Of a stretch of DNA of 64,000 nucleotides, positions 25,568-32,690 are shown piece after piece. A program made the position numbers and the translations under genes. Position 1 is the stretch's first letter; the number at the start of each line of letters is the position of its first letter. This DNA is from DATEDA01 sp963754305 (GTDB lineage Bacteria > Pseudomonadota > Gammaproteobacteria > Burkholderiales > SG8-39): NCBI GenBank assembly GCA_963754305.1, contig CAVWFR010000002.1, positions 62,001-126,000 on the forward strand, given 5' to 3'. Below the pieces are notes generated by a model that saw only the letters and a list, made by a program, of their open reading frames with translations, searched no databases and had not been told where the DNA came from.

Positions 25568-26000
25568 AATCACAACAAAGCCACCTGCGCGCTCGCCAAC
25601 AAGCTCGCCCGGATCTGCTACGCCTGCCTTCGCGACGGCGCGCCCTACGGCGAAGTGCGACGTCCGGAAAAGAAGATCGCGCGCAGCGCTTTCCCAATCC
25701 CGGCCTGAGCAAGGAACCCAGATTCACCTGAGCGATCACCCCACCACCGCTTGCGTAGAGACTGATCGCCCACCATGGCACCCCGGGTCACCCCCGCACC
25801 GACTGACGCCGATAACCCCGCTGGCAGGGCCGCTGACAACAGCGCCCTTGCCCGTTGCAACGATTGGCGCGCCGGTGCTCGCAGATTCCATGTCGGCACG
25901 GACCATCCAGAGCCCACTCACGATGCCGGATATACGACTGCAGGCGTTCCCGTCGTGCCAGCCCTATCGATCAGTCTCTTGCTTTGTGGGGGGAGTCCAT
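25568..26000 (+). mobile_element. IS1111-type (IS110 family) element, 3' remnant
   Basis: Bases 25568-25709 encode the last 46 residues of a transposase (NHNKATCALANKLARICYA through KKIARSAFPIPA), close to the end of the complete copy at 27138-28594. The following 290 bases are the non-coding right end, ending in the terminal repeat GGGGGGAGTCCAT (25988-26000). The left part of the element is gone. Right outside is ATACGGCG followed by GTTAGAC (26009-26015), an attC simple site read on the minus strand. Confidence 0.85.
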
Positions 26001-26008
26001 ATACGGCG

Positions 26009-26015
26009 GTTAGAC
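26009..26015 (-). other. attC R'' simple site of the dsrE-like cassette (attC interrupted by IS)
   Basis: On the minus strand GTCTAAC matches the integron R'' consensus RYYYAAC and lies 35 bases after the stop codon of the dsrE-like gene. The rest of the attC is replaced by the IS1111-type remnant that begins 8 bases further. Confidence 0.55.
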
Positions 26016-26049
26016 GCACTCACGAATGCGCTGCCGTGGATGTGGCGCT

Positions 26050-26412
26050 CTAGTAAGTGAACATGCGGTCATGATCGAGGGAGAGCTTCACCAGCATGTT
26101 CGGCAATGCAAACTCGGCAGGCTTTCCATTGAGGTCGGATTCAGTGACGCCGCGACTCTTGGCCGACATTCCGGAGACGTAGAACTTCACCCCGCCTGTG
26201 CGCAGAGCGTCGAAGTGCTCGCGAAGGCGCCCAGTTCCGAGGCCGACGAGTGAATCGAGCACGGCATCTCTGATTAGCTGAGCGGCATCGCCTGCAAGGA
26301 ACACCGACACTGAATGACCTTCGTCGAGCGCGGCCTTCGCAACTAGCAGCGCCAAAGTAGCGCGGGTCGGGTTCTCGGGTCCGTGTGTAGCGTGAACGAG
26401 GATCTTTGCCAT
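26050..26412 (-). CDS. DsrE-like family protein (integron cassette gene)
   Basis: A 120-residue DsrE/YchN-like protein: AKILVHATHGPENPTRATLALLVAKAAL, SVSVFLAGDAAQL, and GGVKFYVSGMSAKSRGV, where DsrE proteins often carry a cysteine and this one has Ser-Gly-Met. DsrE-fold proteins act in sulfur relay or as small oligomeric proteins of unclear role. GAAGGAGCAGCAA gives a strong ribosome-binding site for the ATG at 26412. It sits between two attC-type sites on the same strand as its neighbour, so it is probably a gene cassette. Confidence 0.85.
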   Translation of the reverse strand: MAKILVHATHGPENPTRATLALLVAKAALDEGHSVSVFLAGDAAQLIRDAVLDSLVGLGTGRLREHFDALRTGGVKFYVSGMSAKSRGVTESDLNGKPAEFALPNMLVKLSLDHDRMFTY

Positions 26413-26485
26413 TTGCTGCTCCTTCGTTGACTAGTGTCGAGGGGTGGATGATGACGGTGGCGTTGCTGAGGGCGCCTTACGCTGC

Positions 26486-26554
26486 GCATAACCGGCGCGA
26501 AACAGCGGTGCGTAGCGCCGCTGTTGAGCGTCCGTGTTCATGCGCGGGTTAGGC
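26486..26554 (-). other. attC site following the membrane-protein cassette
   Basis: On the minus strand the 69-base site starts with R'' GCCTAAC, continues CCGCGCATGAACACGG, then has a hairpin of AACAGCGG and CCGCTGTT with a 9-base loop, TTTCGCGCCG as the L' arm, and ends in GTTATGC as R'. The TAA stop of the upstream gene is inside R'', a common arrangement in gene cassettes. Imperfect arm pairing and the central hairpin are as expected for a folded attC. Confidence 0.65.
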
Positions 26555-27040
26555 CCCACTTGACGGAGGGGACGGCTCAATTTGAGGCAAGGGTTCGTCA
26601 GGATCCGTAAATGAAAGCTTATGACCTCGTATGAAGGAGACAAACGCCAGCGCTAGCCCTGTCCAGAAGGATGTGTGCTCCAAGTAAGTCCAGTACTTCG
26701 CGCCGAACCAGAGCCTCTCTACGTCCCATGGGCCGATGGGCTTCTTCAGGAAGGAGGCGGTGCTCTTGCAGTCGGGCGCGATACCATAGCACTGCGTGAT
26801 GCTACTAACGATGACGCCCCCGGCGAAACCCGCAAGCATGAACGCGATCATTGCTGCGATGACGAACTTCCAATTCAAGGGCAGCGCGAAGCGATCCCCG
26901 ACCTTTACGCTTGTAACCGTTATGTAGGCCGAAGCCAGCGTCAAGTAGAGACCGATGTGGAACTTCGTGTAGTCGAACAGCAGATCAAGGCTTCTAAGGT
27001 CCGCTGCCTGTTGCGCTAGTTGGGTTGCAGTCAGTTCCAT
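26549..27040 (-). CDS. Small membrane protein of unknown function (integron cassette gene)
   Basis: A 163-residue protein with three hydrophobic segments (about residues 29-46 GLYLTLASAYITVTSV, 58-80 KFVIAAMIAFMLAGFAGG, 123-139 TSFWTGLALAFVSF). Two cysteines (QCYGIAPDC) lie in the loop after the second segment. I recognise no family. Start ATG at 27040 follows an attC R' by 25 bases; its stop lies in the next attC. This position, with no promoter of its own visible, fits a promoterless gene cassette. Confidence 0.7.
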   Translation of the reverse strand: MELTATQLAQQAADLRSLDLLFDYTKFHIGLYLTLASAYITVTSVKVGDRFALPLNWKFVIAAMIAFMLAGFAGGVIVSSITQCYGIAPDCKSTASFLKKPIGPWDVERLWFGAKYWTYLEHTSFWTGLALAFVSFIRGHKLSFTDPDEPLPQIEPSPPSSGA

Positions 27041-27065
27041 CGAGCGGTGTCTTCCCTGTTGTGCG

Positions 27066-27137
27066 GCCTAAACGCTAGAGATCACCGGCCTGCGAAAGCG
27101 GGCGAAGCCCGCTGTAGCGGTCCGGTGCATTGATGGG
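27066..27137 (-). other. Downstream half of an attC split by the IS1111-type element
   Basis: On the minus strand this half contains a long imperfect hairpin (CACCGG/CCGGTG outside, AGCGGGC-TTC-GCCCGCT inside) and ends in GTTTAGGC (27073-27066), an R'-like site with one extra T. Joined to 28595-28610, which carries R'' GCCCAAC, it would make an 88-base attC, a normal length. Confidence 0.55.
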
Positions 27138-27224
27138 ATGGACTCCCCCCGGCTTTTCGGCATCATCGTGCCCGCTGGCCTCATGTGGTGTGGGGTGTCA
27201 GCGCTCAACCGAGGAGAGTCCGAG

Positions 27225-28320
27225 ATGAATGCTACCGCCGCTGTGCCCGTCGTGGGCGTGGATCTCGCGAAGTCGGTGTTCCAGGTCGCCGTCGCCGATG
27301 AGGCGTGGCGCGTCGTCGAGCAGCAGCGCCTCACGCGCACCCAGTTCGAGCGCTGGTTCGCCAACCGCGCCGTCGGCCTGGTGGTCATGGAAGCCTGTGG
27401 GAGCGCGCACCACTGGGCGCGCTGGCTCAAAGGCCTAGGCATCGAAGTGAAGCTGCTGCCGGCCGCTTACGTGCGCGCCTATGTAAAGCGTAACAAGACC
27501 GAGAGCGCCGATGCGTGCGCGTTGCTGGAGGCGACGCGGTGCGCCGACATCGTGCCGGTGCGGGTGAAATCGGTCGAGCAGCAGGCGTTGCAGGGGTTGC
27601 ATCCACGCGCTCACTTTGGATGGCCACCCGCACCAGCCGCATCAACGCATTGCGCGGCTTCTGTCGCGAGTTCGGGATCCTCATCGCTCAAGGCGCTCGT
27701 CTGGGCGTCGAGCAGATCGGCCGGGTGCTGGCCGATCCGAACTCGGCGGTCCCGGCGCTGATCCGCCCGACGATGAAGCTCTGGTCGAGGAGATCTGGCT
27801 GCTGGAGACACGCATCAGCCAGCTCGAGCGCGAGCTCACGCTACTTGCGCGCGAGTCGGCCGCCTGCAAGACGCTCTTGTCGATTCCCGGTGTCGGGCTG
27901 CTCAGCGCGACCGCGATGGTCGCCGCCACCAGCGGCCATGTCGGCCACTTTCGCGATGCGCGCCACTTCGCCTCCTGGTTCGGGCTTACGCCCAAAGAGC
28001 ACTCGTCGGGCAGCACGCGCCATCTGGGGCGCATCTCCAAGCGCGGCGACCGCTACCTGCGCATGCTGCTCACCCACGGGGCGCGATCGGTGCTGCGCGC
28101 CGCCAGCCTGAGTGCCAAGGCCGGGCGCACGCTCGACACGCTGCGCGGCTGGGCACTCGCGCTGCAGGGGCGCTCCAATCACAACAAGGCCACCTGCGCG
28201 CTCGCCAACAAGCTCGCCAGGATCTGCTACGCGACGCTGCGCGACGGCGAACCCTACGGCCAACCCGCAGCGCGGCCGAACAAGAAGATCGCCCGCACCG
28301 CTTTCGCCATCGCCGCCTGA
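27225..28320 (+). pseudogene. IS110-family DEDD transposase, two frameshifts
   Basis: Read across two single-base shifts (near 27603 and 27767) it gives a protein of about 364 residues. N-terminal DEDD part: VVGVDLAKSVFQVAV with the first Asp, VVMEACGSAHHWAR with the Glu, and KTESADACALLEA. Middle: SLWMATRTSRINALRGF. C-terminal transposase domain: LLSIPGVGLLSATAMVA, HFASWFGLTPKEHSSGS with the catalytic serine region, HLGRISKRGDRYLRMLL. GAGGAG precedes the ATG at 27225. The frame breaks suggest the copy is inactive, unless they are assembly errors. Confidence 0.85.
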
Positions 28321-28594
28321 GCGCAGATTACCGACCAATCGTTCCCTCCCCGAGCCTTGCTTAGAGACCAATCGCCCATCATGGCAAACCGGGTCGCCCC
28401 CACACCGTCTGACGCCGACAACCCTTCCGGCAGCTTCACGCTTGCCTTTGCAACGATTGGCGCAACGGTGTTCGCAGATTCCATGTCGGCACGGGCCACA
28501 CAGCGCCCACTCACGATGCCGGATATACGACTGCAGGCTCACCCTCGTTGCCAGAACTATCGGTCGGTCTCTTTGCTCTTTGGGGGGAGTCCAT
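28321..28594 (+). ncRNA. Candidate guide RNA (seekRNA/bridge RNA) of the IS1111-type element
   Basis: IS1111-group elements make a structured guide RNA from the non-coding end after the transposase. Here that end is 274 bases and is conserved in the remnant copy (25710-26000) far better than free non-coding DNA should be. Shared blocks include TTGCAACGATTGGCGC and GCAGATTCCATGTCGGCACG. One interval differs in sequence and length between copies (25822-25853 against 28423-28446). A segment CTGACGCCGACAACCC (28409-28424) resembles the attC target strand CTGACGCCCAACCC. The function is inferred from the family; no RNA ends could be set. Confidence 0.45.
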
Positions 28595-28610
28595 ATACGA
28601 CGGGTTGGGC
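28595..28610 (-). other. Upstream half (R'') of the attC split by the IS
   Basis: On the minus strand GCCCAAC (28610-28604) fits the R'' consensus RYYYAAC, followed by CCGTCGTAT and the right end of the IS. It is the partner of 27066-27137. Confidence 0.5.
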
Positions 28611-28740
28611 GTCAGCATCGTCGGGGATGAGAAGGCTCGGCGGGCTGACCGGACTTGCCTTCTTGTCTCGGCGCCTATGCAGGCAGCAAGGCAGCAATCG
28701 CCAAATGCGACGAACGGCGGCACTGCGATTTGACGACGTG

Positions 28741-28860
28741 TCACTTGATGAATCGCGTGACGACGGCCGCAAGCACTATGGCAGCCGCATGGAGTAGTGA
28801 GCTACCGGCGATTGGAACAGGAAATGTGCAGCGACGGCTGTAGAACCCGCTGTTCGACAT
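28741..28860 (-). CDS. Possible 39-residue hydrophobic cassette peptide
   Basis: Between the split attC (28610) and an attC-like site at 28892 the only cassette-like reading on the minus strand is a 39-residue frame from the ATG at 28860: MSNSGFYSRRCTFPVPIAGS then a hydrophobic run HAAAIVLAAVVTRF. It would be a single-span membrane peptide. No clear ribosome-binding site is seen, and the cassette may be empty or decayed. The rest of 28595-28966 holds no other gene I can support. Confidence 0.25.
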   Translation of the reverse strand: MSNSGFYSRRCTFPVPIAGSSLLHAAAIVLAAVVTRFIK

Positions 28861-28891
28861 GCCACGTCGTTCCTGAGCCGCCTAACGCGCT

Positions 28892-28934
28892 GCATAACCG
28901 GCCGCGGGCCCGTGTTCATGCGGAGGTTCCGCGT
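28892..28934 (-). other. Degenerate attC-like site at the edge of the cassette region
   Basis: On the minus strand CCGCATGAACACGGG, a short GC-rich stem and GGCCGGTTATGC repeat the L''/R' parts of the attC at 26486-26554, and both are followed by a similar stretch (AGCGCGTTAGGC here). The R'' side is poor (GGAACC). It lies 33 bases beyond the stop codon of the LysR gene and may mark the boundary of the array. Confidence 0.4.
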
Positions 28935-28966
28935 CATCGTGGGAACTCGCCGACGAACGCGAGGCT

Positions 28967-29866
28967 TCACGCAGAGCGAGCCATGCGCTGCCCGGCCGCG
29001 GTCACCGCTTTGACCATCGCTGCCGCCAAGGGCGTGAGCCGCGCGTCGGCGCGCCGGCAGAGGCTCAGGGTTTGCCGCGGCAACCGCTCCTCGAGCGCCA
29101 ACGCCTGAATCGTATCGCCCGTAAAGGGCTTCGCGAGCATCGACCGCGGGATCAGCGTGACCAGGTCGGTCTCAGCGACCAGTGCAATCGCCGCGCTGTT
29201 CGACTCGCAGTGGACCAAGGTTTTGGGGCGCGGAAGGCCGGCCGCTGTGAAGGCCTGCTGCAACATACCCAAGGACCCGGGTGGAACGAACGTAACCCAA
29301 CCGGCGTCGAGGAGATCCGCCAGCGAGCGTGCCTCACCTTGCGGGTGTCCGGTGCGCGCCGCAACCACCATTTCGGACTGGAAGAGCGGCCGCGCTGCGA
29401 TCGAGGGATCGCGCTTGTCATCGGGCGGGCGCGCGACGATGAAATCCAGCGTCTCGTCCCGGACCATCGGGAGCAACGTAGACCACACTCCTTCGACGAT
29501 GCGAATGCGGGCGCCGGGGAACTGTTGACGAAAGCGGGAGAGTGCCGGCGGCACGATCGGAATCGCCCCGTGCGAGAGGCCGAATGCGACCGACCCTGAG
29601 CGTTCGCCGGCGAGCTGCGCCAGCTCCTCGTCGACCTTGCGCAGCGTCGACTGGACGGTCCGGGCGTGAGCAACGAACGCGGCTCCAGCACGCGTCGGCA
29701 CGACCCCGTGCTGGCTCCGCTCGAGCAGCCGCACGTGTAGCTCCTCCTCGAGGCTCCGCAGACTCTTGGTGATCCCCGGCTGGGACACGCCGAGTGCGCG
29801 CGCCGCCGCGCGGAGGCTGCCAGCATCGACGACGGCGAGGAACACTCGGATCTGACTGAGTCGCAT
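28967..29866 (-). CDS. LysR-family transcriptional regulator
   Basis: A 299-residue LysR protein. The N-terminal helix-turn-helix covers about residues 1-60 (LSQIRVFLAVVDAGSLRAAARALG, SQPGITKSLRSLEEEL, ERSQHGVVPTRAG). The rest is the inducer-binding domain. It is divergent from a Bug receptor gene at 29973, and a palindrome of LysR type lies between them, 4 bases from its own ATG. It most likely controls the Bug gene and itself in response to a small carboxylate-like inducer. Confidence 0.9.
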   Translation of the reverse strand: MRLSQIRVFLAVVDAGSLRAAARALGVSQPGITKSLRSLEEELHVRLLERSQHGVVPTRAGAAFVAHARTVQSTLRKVDEELAQLAGERSGSVAFGLSHGAIPIVPPALSRFRQQFPGARIRIVEGVWSTLLPMVRDETLDFIVARPPDDKRDPSIAARPLFQSEMVVAARTGHPQGEARSLADLLDAGWVTFVPPGSLGMLQQAFTAAGLPRPKTLVHCESNSAAIALVAETDLVTLIPRSMLAKPFTGDTIQALALEERLPRQTLSLCRRADARLTPLAAAMVKAVTAAGQRMARSA

Positions 29867-29869
29867 GGC

Positions 29870-29886
29870 GATAACCCACAGTTATC
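29870..29886. promoter_or_regulatory. LysR-type operator palindrome
   Basis: GATAAC-CCACA-GTTATC is a perfect dyad with ATAA at one side and TTAT at the other, fitting the T-N11-A pattern of LysR boxes. It lies immediately upstream of the LysR start and about 85 bases upstream of the divergent Bug gene. Confidence 0.6.
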
Positions 29887-29972
29887 TTGATTCGCTCGCT
29901 GCCATCTTACGTTTAGGCGTTGCACGATGTTTACTGCACTCTATCCGTTAAACGAGTCGCGGGAGTTAGGGT

Positions 29973-30959
29973 ATGAGAAGCATCATCCGGCAGACTGCAG
30001 CTGCTGCCTTCGCGCTAGGCGCGACGCTCGGTGCATGCGCTGTCGCCGCAGGCTCGGACACATACCCGACGAAGCCGATACGGTTAATCGTGGCTACGGT
30101 GCCGGGGTCACCCCCGGATGTCGTCGCACGGATCATCAGCGATCGGCTCGCCGCGGGGCTCGGTCAGCCGGTGATCATCGAGAACCGGCCGGGGGCGATC
30201 GGTACGATCGGCCTTAGCGCGGTCGCGCGCTCGTCGCCCGACGGCTACACGATCGGGATGCTGTCCATGCCATGGATTGTCGCGCCGAGCCTGCTGCCGC
30301 AAATGCCGTACGACACGCTGCGGGATCTCGTGCCGATCAATCAATTGATCTGGCAGTCGAGCCTCCTTACGGTGCGTAACGGCGCGCCATGGCAGTCGCT
30401 GGCGGAACTTGTTGCTGCCGCGAAAGCCAAGCCAGGCCGCCTGACTTACGCGTCGGCCGGGAACGGCACCCCAGCCCATCTCGCCGGCGAGCTATTCAAG
30501 CGGCACGCTGGCGTCGATCTTTACCACGTTCCGTTCAAAGGAGGGCCGGCGGCGTTTACGGCGTTCGTGGGCGAGCAGGTCGACCTTTACTTTGGCGTGC
30601 AGTCTACGGTCGCCGGCCCCATCAAAGCGGGAAAGATCCGCGCGCTCGCCACTGTGGCGCCGTCGCGGCTCGCGATGTTCCCCGATGTCCCGACGATGAC
30701 CGAGCTTGGGTTCGCGGGGTTCGCATTGCGCGACTGGTATGGGGTCATCGCACCGGCGGGAACGGCGAAGGAGATCATCGCCCGCCTCGCCGACGAGCTA
30801 GGGAAGTTGCTCGCGCAGCCCGAGGTGCAGGAGCGGTTCGCCGCGCTCGGGATGGAGCCGGTGCTCGATTCCAACCCCGAAGCGTTCGGAGCATTGATCC
30901 GCAGCGAAATCGCGAAGTGGATGAAGGTCGTGCGCGAAGCGGGCATTCGCGCTGATTGA
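29973..30959 (+). CDS. Bug-family tripartite tricarboxylate transporter receptor (4 of 5)
   Basis: A 328-residue periplasmic binding protein with a signal peptide to about residue 26 (GACAVAAG; a cysteine at residue 22 leaves a lipoprotein possible). Family blocks: YPTKPIRLIVATVPGSPPD, VIIENRPGAIGTIGL, YASAGNGTPAHLAGELF, HVPFKGGPAAFTAFVGEQVD, MFPDVPTMTELGFAG. GGAGTTAGGGT precedes the ATG only weakly. The divergent LysR gene and the shared operator region make this the one Bug gene in the window with an evident regulator. No TctAB permease nearby. Confidence 0.9.
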   Translation: MRSIIRQTAAAAFALGATLGACAVAAGSDTYPTKPIRLIVATVPGSPPDVVARIISDRLAAGLGQPVIIENRPGAIGTIGLSAVARSSPDGYTIGMLSMPWIVAPSLLPQMPYDTLRDLVPINQLIWQSSLLTVRNGAPWQSLAELVAAAKAKPGRLTYASAGNGTPAHLAGELFKRHAGVDLYHVPFKGGPAAFTAFVGEQVDLYFGVQSTVAGPIKAGKIRALATVAPSRLAMFPDVPTMTELGFAGFALRDWYGVIAPAGTAKEIIARLADELGKLLAQPEVQERFAALGMEPVLDSNPEAFGALIRSEIAKWMKVVREAGIRAD

Positions 30960-31144
30960 TGTGGATCGCGCGTACCTGGACTGGCCCCTCGAACACTCGA
31001 CTGGCGTCACGCACGCATCGCACATAGCGTTGACGCCCAACCCATAAATGGACGCACGGCGCCCGATCCTATTCCCATCTACCGGCATAGGCAAAACCGC
31101 GCCGGCATATGCGGTGATATGCCGCCAGACGGCCGGTTCCGAAC

Positions 31145-31504
31145 TCAGTTTTGCCCCGGCGAGTCGACGACTCGGCTTTCGAGGCCGAGAACTCGGACTG
31201 CCTCCCAGCTCACCTCCCAAAGCTTATGGCGCGGCCGCCAGATCCCGCCGGCCGTCTTGACCGCGTGGCGAATCGCGCTTTCGTCGTCGTTGACTCGGAT
31301 CCCGACCAGGTCGAGTGCCCGGCGACGCGGCCGGCGGCTGCGAGGTTGCCAATCGATCTCCTCTACCACCAGCTCGACCGTCTTCAGCCGGCGCCGTTTG
31401 TCAGGGTCGTAGAGGTAACGGACGCAGACGAGCCTCGCGCCGAAGCGCGCGACGAGCTTCTTCGTTCCCGGCATGCCCGGGCGAAGCGTAAGTCGGGTCT
31501 CCAT
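31145..31504 (-). CDS. Conserved hypothetical protein
   Basis: A 119-residue basic protein starting METRLTLRPGMPGTKKLVARF and holding VCVRYLYDPDKRRRLKTVELVVEE, then a C-terminal block RHAVKTAGGIWRPRHKLWEVSWEAV. I recall proteins of this pattern as a recurrent uncharacterised family in proteobacteria, often near mobile DNA. The closing KAAGG-W-P--KLW pattern suggests a small beta domain. No function can be given. It is alone; about 185 bases without features separate it from the Bug gene. Confidence 0.65.
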   Translation of the reverse strand: METRLTLRPGMPGTKKLVARFGARLVCVRYLYDPDKRRRLKTVELVVEEIDWQPRSRRPRRRALDLVGIRVNDDESAIRHAVKTAGGIWRPRHKLWEVSWEAVRVLGLESRVVDSPGQN

Positions 31505-31606
31505 GAACGGGCTAACGTGCCATCGGCCGATGCGCTGACAACGGGCGCATCGCGCCGACCACCCTTACAGGGACGGACAGTCTTCCCGGACGTGGGCGCG
31601 CGCCGC

Positions 31607-32041
31607 TTAGGCGCCCGCATCCGCGACGAACCCGGCCTGCTCGATGCCATGGATGCACGCGGCCTCGTCCTCCTCGCCGGTGCCGCCGCTCGCCCCCGCG
31701 GCGCCGAGGATCTCGCCCTCGCGATTGCGGATGAGCACGCCGCCGGTTTGCGGGAGGAACTTCCCGTGCGCCGTGGCGGCGAGGGTCACGAAGAAATTGG
31801 GATTGTCCTTGGCGCGCTTCGCCAATGCCCGGCTCGACGCGCCCATCGCGACCGAGGCCCATGCTTTGCCGGTGGCGACGTCGAGCCGGAACATGCTCGC
31901 GCCATCCTCCCGCTGCGCCGCTTTGGTGTGGCCGGACTCGTCGAGCACCACCACCCCCAGGGGCTTGATCCCCATCTCGCGGGCCTTCTTGAGTGAGTGC
32001 TCGACGATCGCGTTGGCGTCCTTCAGGGTCAGCTTGGGCAT
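31607..32041 (-). CDS. GlcG/HbpS family heme-binding or heme-degrading-like protein
   Basis: A 144-residue protein with the GlcG/HbpS pattern: LTLKDANAIVEHSLKKAREMG, PLGVVVLDESGHTKAAQREDGAS, ATGKAWASVAMGASSRAL, GGVLIRNREGEILGAAGASGG, ending with DEAACIHGIEQAG. The fold forms oligomers; some members bind heme and others are linked to glycolate metabolism or unknown roles. It is divergent from a cytochrome c gene, with a repeated promoter-like element between the two, which suggests joint control. Confidence 0.88.
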   Translation of the reverse strand: MPKLTLKDANAIVEHSLKKAREMGIKPLGVVVLDESGHTKAAQREDGASMFRLDVATGKAWASVAMGASSRALAKRAKDNPNFFVTLAATAHGKFLPQTGGVLIRNREGEILGAAGASGGTGEEDEAACIHGIEQAGFVADAGA

Positions 32042-32086
32042 GGATCGCGTCCTCGTTTCGGGTCGGCACCGCGGCCGGCGCCGCGC

Positions 32087-32113
32087 TGCATGGTATTGTC
32101 GCTCAACGACTGG
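32087..32113. promoter_or_regulatory. Second copy of the repeated promoter-like element
   Basis: The block 32087-32107 is identical over 21 bp to 18020-18040 and is followed by (A/G)ACTGG in both. Here it lies 46 bases upstream of the minus-strand GlcG-like start and about 90 bases upstream of the plus-strand cytochrome gene. Confidence 0.5.
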
Positions 32114-32197
32114 GAAGGAAGCGACATCGCGGCCTCGACGCGCCTCGCGCTGACGGCGAGCGTCACGGCAGAATAAGCCCTTGCAGAAGGAGTCGAA

Positions 32198-32683
32198 ATG
32201 AAGCGTTTCATCGCCGTTCTCGCCGCCGCCGCGTGCGCCGCGCTCGGAACGGCCTCTGCACAGGATCCGGCCGCCAAGGCAGCGTCCGCGGACGTGAAGC
32301 GCGGCCGCTATTTAGTGCAGATCGGCGGCTGCAACGATTGCCACACGCCAGGCTACCCGGAGTCGAACGGGAAGGTGGACGAGAAGCTCTGGCTGACCGG
32401 AAGCCCGCTCGGCTGGCGCGGGCCCTGGGGTACCACCTACGCTTCCAATCTGCGGCTCTTGGCGCAGTCGATGACCGAAGCGCAATGGATGACGCGGGCC
32501 CGCAGCGAGCTGCGCCCGCCGATGCCCTGGTTCAACGTGCGCGACATGAGCGACGGCGACGTGAGGGCGATGTACCGATATCTCCGCCATCTGGGTCCGG
32601 CGGGCGTCGGAGCACCCGCCTACGTGCCGCCCGACAAGGAGCCGAAGCCGCCGTTCGTGCAGTTCCCGGCGCCGCCGAAGTAG
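32198..32683 (+). CDS. Periplasmic c-type cytochrome
   Basis: A 161-residue protein with a signal peptide (to about residue 22, GTASAQ) and one heme-binding site, CNDCH, at about residues 47-51 after DVKRGRYLVQIGG. A distal methionine candidate is in LRPPMPWFNVRDMSDGD. The C-terminal part is proline-rich. Such single-heme subunits often serve as electron acceptors for periplasmic dehydrogenases. GCAGAAGGAGTCGAA supplies a ribosome-binding site. Confidence 0.88.
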   Translation: MKRFIAVLAAAACAALGTASAQDPAAKAASADVKRGRYLVQIGGCNDCHTPGYPESNGKVDEKLWLTGSPLGWRGPWGTTYASNLRLLAQSMTEAQWMTRARSELRPPMPWFNVRDMSDGDVRAMYRYLRHLGPAGVGAPAYVPPDKEPKPPFVQFPAPPK

Positions 32684-32690
32684 CGGCCGC

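Larger units (their letters stand above)
27138..28594 (+). mobile_element. IS1111-type (IS110 family) insertion sequence, complete ends
   Basis: The element is bounded by the perfect 13-bp inverted repeat ATGGACTCCCCCC (27138-27150) and GGGGGGAGTCCAT (28582-28594), giving 1457 bp. A single transposase gene fills most of it. Possession of terminal repeats, a DEDD transposase and a long 3' non-coding end are traits of the IS1111 subgroup of IS110. No target duplication is seen. The right end abuts ATACGACG then an attC simple site, the same register as the remnant copy at 26000. Confidence 0.85.

Noticed and set aside
26431..26643. Minus-strand 70-residue frame across the attC
   Set aside because: The reading runs through the attC site and the end of the membrane-protein gene in another frame; it is translated recombination-site sequence.
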